From Cytospora piceicola (lineage: Eukaryota; Ascomycota; Sordariomycetes; Diaporthales; Cytosporaceae): a DNA stretch of 64,000 nucleotides. A model generated the notes under the pieces. The model was not told the DNA's origin, did not search any database, and saw only the letters and a list, made by a program, of their open reading frames with translations. A program made the translations under genes and the position numbers. Positions 23,118 to 34,156 of this stretch are shown piece by piece. The stretch covers positions 1,302,001-1,366,000 of the forward strand of contig JALQBC010000004.1 of assembly GCA_023375675.1 (NCBI GenBank), given 5' to 3'. The stretch's first letter is position 1. The number at the start of each line of letters is the position of its first letter.

Positions 23118-23762
23118 TCACAGGAGTATTTCAAAAGCCCTGGCCATATTGATAGCTGCCGCCCTTGGGTGGTCCGCTTGAATGATGGAGCGAACAGTGG
23201 CCTCAATGGGGGAGATAACAGTATCCCAGGATTCCAAGCACCCATAACCGTGTTTGCTAATAGCAGTAGCTACCTGAGTATCGACAGTCTTAACGATTCT
23301 TACTGCAATGTCGATAGACTGGTAGGCACGGAATGGATACTTTTCCTCAGCGATAGCACGGGCGATGACGGCGGAGGCTCTAGTGGTGATATCCCGGGTA
23401 TCACCGTTCGTATTGATGGCCGTAGCGAGCGCCTCGCTGATACTTATAGTCAGGTCGATCTCAGCAGTATTATACTGACCAGCCCTCAGAAGGACACGGG
23501 CGCCGGCGGCGATACCAGAGCAAACGTCCATAATAGTAAGAATGACTTCAGGGTTGTTTAGTACCGACGTAGTCTCCTGGGCCGTAGAGTCTGGGGGATG
23601 GTTTGGACTAGTATACGGTGGTGGTGGCGAAGACTCTTCTTGGGCAGGAGGACCTTGGCGCACCGGAGTGCGGCGGTGTTGTGTCGCACGCCTCCGTCTG
23701 CACCAGGCTCGAAAGCGACAAGGCATTTTGTTGATTTTGTTGATTTGATGCGTAATAGACAT
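23118..23762 (-). CDS. hypothetical protein with PPPY motif
   Basis: A 214-residue frame from the ATG at 23762; an internal ATG at 23726 would give a product of about 202 residues starting MPCRFRAW. The N-terminus is very basic (CRRRRATQHRR), then comes a proline-rich patch with PPPPYT, a possible WW-domain ligand (PPxY). The remaining two thirds is an Ala/Ile/Thr-rich, probably helical domain (for example IAAGARVLLRAGQYNTAEI) with no family I recognise. No signal peptide or membrane segment. Smooth composition and lack of stops suggest a real gene, but the evidence is only the frame itself; an intron near the end cannot be excluded. Confidence 0.4.
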   Translation of the reverse strand: MSITHQINKINKMPCRFRAWCRRRRATQHRRTPVRQGPPAQEESSPPPPYTSPNHPPDSTAQETTSVLNNPEVILTIMDVCSGIAAGARVLLRAGQYNTAEIDLTISISEALATAINTNGDTRDITTRASAVIARAIAEEKYPFRAYQSIDIAVRIVKTVDTQVATAISKHGYGCLESWDTVISPIEATVRSIIQADHPRAAAINMARAFEILL

Positions 23763-25653
23763 TTTTCATATCATAAATGGGAAGACCGTTGGCGCAGGAG
23801 ATTTAAGTAAACAGCACCAGCCTTTTATACCTGAAGTATCTGGATTGGATTCAATTATGCTAAGGTCGTCGATAGATCATAGCGCGAGGCCGGCGCCAGC
23901 ATCGATATATTTGCAGCCTCTTGATGGTTCTACGCCGCGGGAGTCCATTCACATCACTGGTGGATATCTTAGGCTTGATGGGTATCCTGGTCTCATAGTA
24001 CGCTGGGTACATAGGTAGGTTCCTATATTGCAGCTGGACTGTCACGTTCCAGGGCACGGACTAATAGGGTACTTAAGTACTTAGGTATGTATTTGGTTCT
24101 ATCTAAGGCCACTCGGACCTCTGCTTTAGTTAGACTAGAACACTTACTATGGCTGTATTGTGTTTTTTTTTGTTAGGTACAACGGTGTCAGTGAACAGCC
24201 CCGAGCCCTGCCAGAGGTTCCTTCCTTCCTAACACCCAGGTTCCCTAGGGACATATTTCACAGATTGTAATTCTCGGAGGCTCTCAGAACTTCGAGATGA
24301 CCAACGGCGCACGGTGTAACGCTGTGATCATGCCATTTGAGCCATCTCGCTCCGAGGGCCTCACGGGCTGACGGGCTACCTACATATGTAGTGACTTACA
24401 CGTTCTATGATCCACATAGCAGAGCGAACCTTACGATGCCCGCCCTGTTGGCTATGAAATCAGTAAGCTCATACTACTGGACAGTCGCTACCTCCGAAAT
24501 TTGACTCCCCGCTCGCTATGCGGCCGCCGAGATTCGGCTGGCGATGGGGAAGCTACATATAACCTCAGTGCCGGCAGCTACGGACTATGTCAGTACACAC
24601 GAACACTTGCTTGATTTGGCAGTTGCCCAGCCATGACCATGATGACCTTACAATAAGTGTTTATCTGCTGTGATCAACAAAGCCTCCAACATCCATCTTC
24701 AAACACACACAAACTCCGATACCTCCTACACCTCTGACTACTCTTCCTGCTTTCATCCAGGCGACATCATGAATCCGCGATTCGAAGGTTTTCAAGACTT
24801 CTGTCACACCAGCTTCTGTTTTGCTTCCCCACCGAGCCATATTGCAAGACACATGATGGCAACCGCTCAAATTGCCATGCTTCTTCGTCTCACAGATTCC
24901 AACACAGGAAGACAGCCGATCCAGTTGTGTCCAAAACAACACGCCGTCACCCCCCTCCACGTCCACTGATCCCGTTGCTGCTGCGGCTGCTTCTGGTGGC
25001 CATGATCTTTCCCGTGCCAACCTTCGAATTTGGGCTGCAATTTCTCCATCCTCATCGTCCAATCCTTACATCCTCCCACATCGTCAAGTCCACTCAAGTC
25101 ATCGATCCTAGTCGAAGCATCTATCCCTCCAGATTGTTGGGCCCAGCCGAGGCTTCAGTTCGTCCAGTCCGTCGTTGTTGCATACTCATCAGAAGCTCCT
25201 TGTCAGTCAAGTCGTTATTGGTATGTTCACACCCTGTCTATCCAAGAGCTGCATTGGTTCAGCAGTATGTATGCAATGGCCTATCATTCTCTCAATTCAA
25301 CCATATGGAGTTGTCAATCTTCAATCTTTGAACTTCACATCAGCTCCTTCTTTGGCTGCCCTCCACTTCGTTTCTTCTGATGATCGTCTCCCATCTTCCT
25401 TGCTCCTCCGCCGACTCAGCCAAACTTGGCCAACCACGCACCTATACAGCATGTGCGCCCTTGTTGCACCTCAGGTAAGTTATGGGCCTTCTTGTGCTGT
25501 GACACTCCATGACGCGGAGGAAGACCGGCACAGAAGAAGCTGGAGGCGCCGGAGTGACTCCGAGGATGGAAAGTGGGACCTGGCTTTCGTTGATCATAAG
25601 TCGGCACAGCTCTTCGCTCTGTGGCTTCTACAACTGCCTTGGAAATATGACAA
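23763..25653. other. intergenic, only weak open frames
   Basis: Small overlapping frames on both strands at 24661-25380 have inconsistent composition. None joins into a recognisable protein by visible splice sites. Confidence 0.35.
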
Positions 25654-26319
25654 CTATGTCGTTGGCGGGACAAGGGACAAGAAATCCGTTCGGAACATGC
25701 CGACGCGAGCCAAATCCAGCTCTAACAGGTTCCTCCTGCGGCTGAGAACAGTTCGCTCTGCCCTGCACCTCGGGCGGTCTCAACTCGCGGAGGTCCTCGC
25801 CGCCACAGAGAAGCCCATGCAGCATCGCCAGGATGTCACACACCTCTGCGAGCTGGACGACGTGCTCGCATCTGTCCAACACCCAGTGTCCGAGGTTCCC
25901 CTCCTGGTCGGCGTACTTCTCATAAACGTCGAGTATTGTGAGCTCACCTATCAACCCATCCGCCATGTTAGTGCGAACACGTTAAACTTGCAGGATACTG
26001 AGGTGACGTTGGAGGTTGTTATTTGCCATGTCGTCGTCGCCAGAGCTTTCGGAGTCAAGCACGTCTTGTTGTCGACCTGGATAGTCTGGTGCTGCAATAC
26101 CTGCCCGATCATCAGCGGAACCGGGGGAGAAGTATCAGGGTCAAATTGGCCACTGCACATGTGTCCTTTTAGCGGCCAGCACTCAAGGCTTATCCAAGAA
26201 GCCTCATACTTACGAAGTGTATCAATGGGGAATACGTTAATCAGGCATTGAGTTACGTGTCTCATGACAGTTCTACACTCAATGTCTCGTGATAAGAGAC
26301 GGGGATATGTTCCGGACAT
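25654..26319 (-). CDS. hypothetical protein, four-exon model
   Basis: A gene is inferred from phase-compatible exons. It starts at 26319 (MSGTYPRLLSRDIEC) with a near-perfect donor GTAAGTATG near 26212. The second exon encodes QQDVLDSESSGDDDMANNNL. A 51-nt intron (GTATCC, CACTAAC branch, GATAG) leads to ELTILDVYEKYADQEGNLGH and HVVQLAEV. A last intron with donor GTGTGA leads to ERTVLSRRRNLLELDLARVG, ending at TAG 25654-25656. The result is an acidic middle followed by leucine-rich helices, about 170 residues. A 358-codon frame on the other strand looks like its antisense shadow. No family recognised; the last intron is the weakest join and a frameshift is the alternative. Confidence 0.33.
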
Positions 26320-27404
26320 AATGTCAGTTGTTGATAGTTGATACTAATTAGCTCTGAAAAGCCAACAGGGCTGTACATATCCCTACCTGGCGCTTTGGTA
26401 TAAATCACCTGATAGAGGATACTAACAGGTTTGCAAATTTAGGTTTCTCCGTACATAGCAGTACCTCGGCCATTTGTAATCAAAATGGCAAGACGTCTAA
26501 CTCTACTAAAGCCGGTATACACAAGAAGGTATTGTACCGTTATAAACTAATACATACTCACCTAAGCGAGGCCCATTGCAAGGTAGTTATTGCTTGTTTC
26601 TGTTTCCGGAAAAGTAGGATAATTTACTAGATACATAGTAGTAAACCTGAGAAATAAATAGCCTAGGAAATTAGGAAATAAACCTCTCTTAGTATATGTT
26701 TTCAATTTTCTATCGCTTGTTTAATAGGTTTTAGGCTTATAAAAGCAAAGGAAGCCTTGGGTATTTTGAGGAAGATAGTTAGTTCGTTAGTTAATTATGT
26801 CCTTTCAGCGCTACTCACATCAACGCTCAAGCGCATGAGACACAAAATCAAGTGCTTCAATATCAATGATTCGAGGAGTACCCCAGGAGCATTTCGAAAA
26901 CCAACACCATCGCTAACCCACCGGGCCGCCTAACAGCCTTTTCTCGGAAGAAAAATATCAACATCAATGGCTCAGTACGGAAGTTGAAAGACCACACATA
27001 TAAGCACGCCACACAGCTTCCCACCCAAGCAAGACCGTCAGGATAGACAAATAGATAACAAACTCTCCACATGAGTTCTTGGATCTCTAATTTCATAAGA
27101 GAGAAAAGGTCTAAGGAGCAAGAAGTCTTCTAGAAACGAAAGTGGGTAGTAAAAAAGCTTTGCCTGCCATCCCACCCCTTTCTCTGTCCAGGCATGCCCC
27201 CTGTTTTTGTTTTTCCAGTCTCCTTTGCCGCCGTCATCAGTTCCGTTCGTGTCGTCGTCAGATCCCTTGTTCCGTGCAAATTTCTGAACTTCGGTAATTA
27301 TGCGCCCATTCGGAAGGGACTGTAATGAGGGGATCTCGAGGAGATCGATGTTCCCCCACCGCTGAAGTGACATGTCTCCATCGTCAGCTTCTCGTCAACG
27401 AGGG
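26320..27404. other. intergenic, kinase 3' flank
   Basis: AT-rich in 26320-26800, then the 3' flank of the kinase gene. No gene recognised. Confidence 0.45.
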
Positions 27405-29672
27405 TCATACGATCTCGCCCTCCTTCTCCTCCCTGAATTTCATCCCACCCTCAACCGCGATTCCTCCACTGACCCACTCCTTCTCCGCGACCTTCTCGAG
27501 CGACCAGCGACTCCTCGAGCGCTGGAGCAAGCCCTCGGTGACCTCCATAACGCCCAACAAGCCGGCTTCCTCGAACCTCTTCACGTCGCCCTCGTGGTCG
27601 CCGTCGTCCCCCGCGTACTTGATCCACTGCCACTCAGCGCGCGCGATCCGGTGACTAGTCCTACTGCGCATGCGGAGGGCGTCGCTCATTCCCGGCGGTG
27701 GGTCGAACGGGAGGCGGCTCTCGAGGAGGGCGTAGAGAAGGACGCCCAACGACCAGGCGTCCGTGGTGCGGCCGTCGTACTGCAGGCCCATGATGACCTC
27801 GGGGGCAGCGTAGTCTTCGCTGCCGCACCGTGTCGTGAGCTTCTCGTCGTCGGCTACTCTGCGCGACAGACCGAGATCCGTCAGGGTAGTAACACTGTAA
27901 GGATATGTCTGCCAGTCGATCGAGCGGTCGGATAATTCCCGCGGTGTGAGGTTGACGAGAACGTTTTCGAGCTTGATGTCTCGGTGAACAACGTGGCGCT
28001 CGTGGAGATAGCGTACCGCGCCGACGAGTTCGGAGAATATGCGTCGCAATAAGGATGGCACAAGTAATTCGCGGTGCTTAGTCGCTACATCAAAGAGATC
28101 GCCACCCGGACAGTAGCTGAGGACCAAAATCGCACGGGTCGGCTCGATGCTGAAGGCCTTGAGGTCCACTAACGAAGGGTGATGTATGCTCTGCATGATT
28201 TCGAGTTCGCGTTTCAGGCTCATTTCCACTCGGTCCTCAGAAGCGCCGCCCTTGGGCCCATGTTCGCAGATCTTCACAGCGACCAATGACTTTCGGTCAA
28301 GACTTGAAGGCGATTCGGAGGTGAGAAGTCCAGAGTCCGCCTTGCACTCCGACTCTATCTCCTCTTCTGATGCAGATAAGTTGCTGGTCGCAAGCACCAC
28401 GCGGCTGAAGGTTCCTTGTCCCAAGGTCTTGACAGCCCTCCATCTACGGAGCTTGCCGTCCCTTCTCCCCCGGGCATCAAAGTATTCATATTGCGGGTTG
28501 TCCTTGCTCGCTGTTCCGGACGCATCGGTCGCTGTTACGGAAGACTCGCTCGGTGGCGGACTCGGTGGCTTTTCGATTGGTGTCAATCCTCGGGATTCTG
28601 ACAAATGTGGTTCTCGTCGCATCGGCGCATTGTTCGGCTTGTTCGCATGGGGTCCCGATACAGTGAGCATGCGCTTGGGAATGTTCAAGTTGTCCGGGTG
28701 GTACTCGCTAATACTCCTATTCCGTGTATGTATTTTCGTCGAAGCATCCTTCTCTGAACCGCTGTTAGACTCCGCCCCGGGCGTATTGACTGCGTTCGAA
28801 TATGCCTTACGCTTCGACTGGTTCGCCAAAGCAGCGGCTAGCCATTCGCCGTTGCTTGTTACCAAGACTGACTCTGCCATCTTCGTAGGTAGTGGTTGTG
28901 GTATCTCTCTCGAGGTGTGGCGGCCGTGCATTCGCTTCCAAGGCCCTGGAGAATCGCCGGATAGTAATGGGGATGGCAGCGGCGTCACGTCGCCCATAGC
29001 AGTTATGATAGGGCTCGGGACTCTGGAGCTATTGGCAGAGCCAAAGCTGTAGGCGAGGGCGGCAGACTTGACGCTCGGCGTCCGCGACACCGGTTTCAGG
29101 CTTGGCGCAGACGATTTGCGAGACAAGGAGTAAGGAGTATGATTTGCCGTGTCCAAGGCTTGTTGTGTTGCCGGGGCACCGTTGGGGCCGTCGACTCTGG
29201 GTGCGAAAGCGGGAAAGAGTTCGTTATGAATTCGAAGTGAGTTGGCAGAACTGGGTGAAGTTGGGTGGTGATCAAAATCGTCTTGGAAACCCGAGTCGAC
29301 TCGTTGTGGGGTCGAGTCCCCGGATGGCAGTCTCACAGTCGGCGGCGATAGTGGGAAGGCTTTAGTGCAAGTTTCTGGCGAACTAGAGATAGCGCCTAAT
29401 GAGGGAAAGGTAGAAGTTGTAGACGAGTCGTACGGTTTTGAGCGGAAGTTCGAGGGAGGGAGATCTGAGTTGAGCATTGCGCTGCGAGTGTTTCGGAGTT
29501 TGAAATCGTGGACGGCGTCCGGCGCAGAACCCGCGGTCAAGGATTCACCAACAAAGTGTCCATGACTGCGAGTATTATGAGGAGCAAAGTCGAAGTTTTG
29601 GGTCTTTTGGTCGCCGTAAATTGTAGGCGCGGCGGAGCCTGGCTGCAGGGGTTGAGGTGGACGAGAGGACAT
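27405..29672 (-). CDS. serine/threonine protein kinase with long disordered N-terminus (PRR1-like)
   Basis: A single exon of 755 residues from the ATG at 29672. Residues 1 to about 400 are Ser/Pro/Thr-rich and low in complexity, with no folded domain recognised. The kinase domain runs from about 408 to 745. It has the glycine loop LGQGTFSRVVLA, the VAIK-equivalent VAVKICEHG, a Glu-bearing C-helix, HRDIKLEN at about 562, and GSEDYAAPEV as activation/P+1 segment. The magnesium motif is DLG, not DFG. Layout and sequence resemble the fungal PRR1/NPR-type kinases involved in stress or nutrient signalling, but that assignment is from memory of the family and is uncertain. The gene stands alone between intergenic stretches; the promoter side (29.7-30.6 kb) has simple repeats. 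Confidence 0.88.
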   Translation of the reverse strand: MSSRPPQPLQPGSAAPTIYGDQKTQNFDFAPHNTRSHGHFVGESLTAGSAPDAVHDFKLRNTRSAMLNSDLPPSNFRSKPYDSSTTSTFPSLGAISSSPETCTKAFPLSPPTVRLPSGDSTPQRVDSGFQDDFDHHPTSPSSANSLRIHNELFPAFAPRVDGPNGAPATQQALDTANHTPYSLSRKSSAPSLKPVSRTPSVKSAALAYSFGSANSSRVPSPIITAMGDVTPLPSPLLSGDSPGPWKRMHGRHTSREIPQPLPTKMAESVLVTSNGEWLAAALANQSKRKAYSNAVNTPGAESNSGSEKDASTKIHTRNRSISEYHPDNLNIPKRMLTVSGPHANKPNNAPMRREPHLSESRGLTPIEKPPSPPPSESSVTATDASGTASKDNPQYEYFDARGRRDGKLRRWRAVKTLGQGTFSRVVLATSNLSASEEEIESECKADSGLLTSESPSSLDRKSLVAVKICEHGPKGGASEDRVEMSLKRELEIMQSIHHPSLVDLKAFSIEPTRAILVLSYCPGGDLFDVATKHRELLVPSLLRRIFSELVGAVRYLHERHVVHRDIKLENVLVNLTPRELSDRSIDWQTYPYSVTTLTDLGLSRRVADDEKLTTRCGSEDYAAPEVIMGLQYDGRTTDAWSLGVLLYALLESRLPFDPPPGMSDALRMRSRTSHRIARAEWQWIKYAGDDGDHEGDVKRFEEAGLLGVMEVTEGLLQRSRSRWSLEKVAEKEWVSGGIAVEGGMKFREEKEGEIV

Positions 29673-32600
29673 GACTTGTGTAGGTGTGTGATTGTCACTG
29701 TCGTAGAAGAGTGGTGAGGGAATGGGAAGGCGAGGGGGGGTCCTCTCTGCACAAAACGTCAGAATGTCAACACTGCAAGGGCCAAAGCGGGAAGCCAGTC
29801 GGAGGGTTGCGGGCAGTGCGGGTTAAGGGTAAGGCAGGCACTGGCAGTTGGCAGGTAACCCAAGGGGGCGGGCCACAGGGGCCGTGGGGGGCCTCGGCGC
29901 TTGTGATCGGCGCATGATACGAATGGCGCCGATTCAGGGCTGCGAGTTAAGGAGGAATATGGTTCGGGCAGGGACTAGCTTACTGTGTGTGTGTGGTGCA
30001 GTATTATAAGTGCAGTGTTGTAAGTGCAGTCAGTGTATGTACTGATTGATGGTCTTCAACACCCAACAATGGTGCTCTGCATCAGCCCTAGGAAGCACGC
30101 AGCAGGTTAAGCGAGGAAAGTGACAGATCCTAAGCGTGCGTAGCTCACGTCACCAGCAGGTCGGGATACGGTACGATACGGTACGGTGCTGGGCGAAGTG
30201 GGCACTTATCCGAGAGGCGAGAGCGAAGACGGAGTGCTGTGTACATAGGTGTGTGGGTGGGTGGGTGTGTGGTGTGTGTGGTGTGTGGGATGGCGGAGTA
30301 TTAAGTATTATGTAGATAGAAAGAAAGATAGATGGGCTGATAGGGAGACAGATAAGTTTTGAGGCTGCTCTCACTCTCTCGACAGGTCAGCTTCTCGACG
30401 AACGCGTCTCAGGGAGTTGATATCAGCGTACCCAGTAGTAGCGGAGATGAAAAAAGGAACGGTTCGAACATCAAATGGAAGACGAGTTGGAATCACTCGA
30501 TCAACCGATCTGTCTCAAGCAGTCGGGCAGTCAGGCAGTCAGTCAATCAGTCAGTCAATCAGTCAGTTGTCTTTTAGTGGTGTTGGTAGGCGGGCCGGGG
30601 GCGGCGGGACGATTGTGGGACCAGGTAACGTTCCCAGGCACACCAGATGCTGGGTACCCTAGGATACTTACCTAAGTACTTACTCGAGTACATTGCGACC
30701 TTGAACCCTGTATAAGTCCACATAAATTACGTGCACGGAATGATTGGCTCGTTACGCCGGGATCCGCCTTCAATGCGTTTGTCTCCATGCCGTACTGGGT
30801 AAAGATGATACCAGTTGACTTCCCTCTCTCTGTCTTCGAGATTTCCGTCTACATATAAGCGGATGACTGAGAAACATATCAAAACCCTTTAATCCCATCA
30901 ATATTGATGTCGCCAATGTCGATGTGCTGCTCGTGACCTTGACGTCACTGAAGCGAGATATTGATCTGACCTACATTAATGTCTTACCACTACTGCGTGG
31001 GTTCTTGTGGTACATACACCAACTATGTGACCAGTTGACCACCATCTGGGGTGCAGCGTCTGCGGGGACGTGTGCTTCCTCTCCTCCTTCCTGTTGGTTC
31101 TCAACGGGATCCCCCCGTTTTCCGTCTTGAATACCTAGGTAATTAAATCCCAAGGCTGTCAATACGGAGTACCGTTTTAGACGTTGTTTTGAGATACTAC
31201 CTACCTTACTGTTATAACGTGCATCGTGTATCGGCGATTGTATGGCCGCTTGCAGAACATACATCCCAACTAACAAAATCTTGCGAGCCGCTGTTTAAAA
31301 TTGCGGTAATATTACCCGTCACACTATGTCTCTAATAGCCAGATCTAGCCCACTGCGGGCTTCAAAACCACCTACACTACCTGACTACCTATCCTGACTA
31401 CCTGGGTCTCTCTCTACATGTACGGAACTGTAACATCCGTACTGTGAGGCTGACAGCCGCCCACTGACCACTGTCAGCTCAAGTGAACAGACACTTTACG
31501 AGCCGGCGAGGCCTCGAGGGCTGAAAGCACGGGTCCTCGACATCCCTGATAGCAATAACCATCACACGAAGTTTACGGGGTAATAATGAACTTGTATTTA
31601 TGGACATGTTTTCCCACAGAGCCTCATGATCCGAATCTGGTTTAATTGATGCTGGATCCATGCCGCACGGCACATGGCGTTCAAGGGTGACCAACCGCCG
31701 CTGTGGACCTCCGGACGAAAACCATTTGTTCCAAGGTTGCTTGCTGGGGCCATTTTTTGGGGGAGGGGATTCAATGTTTTTTCTTTTTTGGAGGGGACTG
31801 ACTGATGAACCCCCGGCATTTCTTATCTGAGTTATCCGACCGGTTGTCAGTTCCCACTCTGAAACACCATTTTGCAGTTCGTCCACCTCAACTTTAATTC
31901 TTGTTTGATTGCAGCGCACACAAATTGGGACAAGGCGCCGCTGTCGGATATGAGCGAACAATCTCCATCCACCCAGCCAGACCCGGATTAGCCAAATAAC
32001 AAGCCTGACAGGCTGCTCTCGTCTAATCCGCGAAATGATTATCATCTTACTACTGCTGAAGCACATTGCAACATTGCAACATTGCAAACAAAACACCGTT
32101 GATCTGCCTAGTGGGGCCCCTAAAACGGCCAAGCACGGACGGTGACTGTGAACGGAGTTGGGCATACTAGTCACTAACGTTTCTCGGCCCGAGTATCAGC
32201 GCCCTGTCTTTTGGAAACCTATCTATCCAAAGGTACGGATCCGTGGTGTACATCATGGGAATTACCCAGGTACCTATTGGTCATCCATCAAATGGTACTT
32301 GAACTGACCTACTGTGCAATTAGCCAGGTAGTTACTATGGTACCTACTTGTGGTACCTAGACTACGAGTCATCGATATCAGCTCACCAGCCTCGAACCAA
32401 AACGTTGCTAGGCCTATCGACGGAACATGCCTTGTCTCTGCGGCCAGCCATTGGCTCATGCATTTACACTCGTCTTTACATATCTCGACTCCCACGTCAC
32501 AATTATCCATCTTCCGATACCAAGTTTCCAGGGTGCATGGCTGCGTGACGAAACATGGGCTGTGCAGCAGACACTCCATGAACAGCCACCACCAAACTTG

Positions 32601-32939
32601 TATTCTTCCTCCTATCCCGGCATATCATCCCGTGGCTTCAAAGTGACAACGAACCCTGCTTTCCTGTTCTGTCCAGCCGAGTGTCTGTGATTCAATACAT
32701 GTATACCATAGTATATGTACTATACCTACATCATAGAATATTAACACTACACCAATTCCTAGCGCCCGCGCCATGAAGACGTTCTGCCAAAAAGAGTCAT
32801 CCTTCGAGTTCTCCCCCCCCCCCCCGCCGCTTTTTACCCGTCTGCTTATCACATTCCTCCTCAGCTGGCACCCATGGCGGATGCATGCTCTGCTTGGCCA
32901 CGACGCGCGTATACAAGCCTGAGGGCAAAAGAAATACCG
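29673..32939. other. long intergenic stretch with simple repeats
   Basis: About 3.3 kb upstream of the kinase. It holds a GTGTGG-rich tract near 30243-30290, a CAGTCAGTCAATC-type tract near 30534-30566 and a C run near 32811. A 231-codon minus-strand frame (31479-32174) has no family features. I see no supported gene. One TACCTAGGTA lies at 31132-31141. Confidence 0.45.
30534..30566. repeat. short simple repeat (CAGT/CAAT tetranucleotides)
   Basis: Alternating CAGT and CAAT tetranucleotides. A similar, separate CAGT-rich tract occurs at about 41991-42070 upstream of HSP90. Confidence 0.75.
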
Positions 32940-34156
32940 AAGCCCCAGCCATGCTCTTCCGGCTGGCCTGACAAACCCCCCCCGCCCCCCCCCCCCGGGC
33001 ACCCTCCTCGACGCTCCCGCGTGTTCCGGCTGCTGGCCCTCCACCGGCCACGACGGCCTTGTTCGTCAGCCTCCGCGGCGCCCCTGCCACCCACCCGGTG
33101 TCGACGGAGAGCCCCGCGTCGGGCGTCACCTTTCTGTGCACCGCCCCGCCCACCAGCATCCGCGCGCGTTCGCGCTGACCAACCTGCTCCACGAAGCCCT
33201 CCTGGAAGTCCAGCGGCTTACCCATCCCCCTCCCCCGCTGCCACTTCCGCGCCCCGCTACATGTCGCCGAAACGTAAGCTCGGCCGTGAATCTTGTGCCC
33301 CGCTCGCGCGTGGGCTTCACAGATGGGTGTAGACGATGAAGTACCTAGGTTGTGTCCTCCCCAGGTGAGGATGTTGAACATCTTGCCCCTTGAACTGGCC
33401 GCGTAACCTCGTAAGGCCGTGCCGGGCTGGAGCCATTCGTTGGGCTGCTCGGCAATCTAGCCGATCAGCCCGTAGTACGACATCTTCATGGGCTTCAATG
33501 TTGTCCTCCCCAGAGTCGCTGCCGAGTCTGGTAAGGCTGGCCAGGCTGAGCCTTCTCCCCGGATTCTTCTCGGCGGAGCGCAGGTCGTGGGCCGTCTGCC
33601 GGGCGGTGCTGTGCATGCGATCGCGGCCAACGACGATGCTGCTGTTTTCGAAAGTGCCGTCCGCGCACTCTACAACCAGGCCGTCGCGGAATGTTGACAG
33701 CGGACGTGACGTGCTTATTGACCTAGACCTTGGTCTCTTGCTCAGGTAAGTTCTCCCACACAAGCCCCAGCAGCTTCGTCCGGTGGAACAATATGAAAGT
33801 ACGGGCCATGGTTGTCCTCCACCTTCGCGAACATGCCGCTTGACATCTGACGCTCACGTCAGGCCGGTGGGTTGTCGTGACTGGATTTCAATGCTTCCAA
33901 CCCTCGTCGAGGAGGCCAAGCCGGTGGAGGATGAGGACCCTGTGTGGCCAGAATATGAGCCTAGGCGCCGTCTTGCTTGACGATCTCGCCGTCTCTTCCC
34001 GAGAGGATATAGTCGATAACTGCAAGGCGCAGCGCGTGGGCGCCCGAGGTCGAGACCATTGGGACCGCCGCCGACGACGATGGCGCGCAAGGGTATCGAG
34101 GCTTGTTGGGACTTGCTGGGGCCGCCTTGAGCGGTGAAGTCCTGGGTCTGGGCCAA
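32940..34156 (-). pseudogene. frameshifted FAD-dependent monooxygenase (salicylate-hydroxylase-like)
   Basis: Family segments appear in the right order but in different frames. Near 34090 is the FAD-binding IVVGGGPNGL. Further on come HGPYFHIVPP and LLGLVWENLPEQETKV, then GLVVECADGTFENSSIVVG and the partner RMHSTARQ, matching the GD-containing middle part. About 33130 has MLVGGAVHRKVTPDAGLSVD, corresponding to the 'hhhGDAaHxxxPxxGxG' FAD ribityl motif, here with the key Asp replaced (GGAVH). At least three frame changes are needed to link the pieces, and long C runs (around 32811 and 32980) lie at its end. No usable start codon is visible. Enzymes of this class hydroxylate aromatic or polyketide substrates using NAD(P)H and O2. 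This copy cannot make a full-length protein as read. Confidence 0.75.

Noticed and set aside
25175..26251. 358-codon plus-strand frame
   Set aside because: Val/Leu/Ser-rich with the look of an antisense shadow; the minus strand gives spliceable, more natural protein sequence.
31479..32174. 231-codon minus-strand frame
   Set aside because: Uneven composition, no domain, no neighbouring exons; probably chance.
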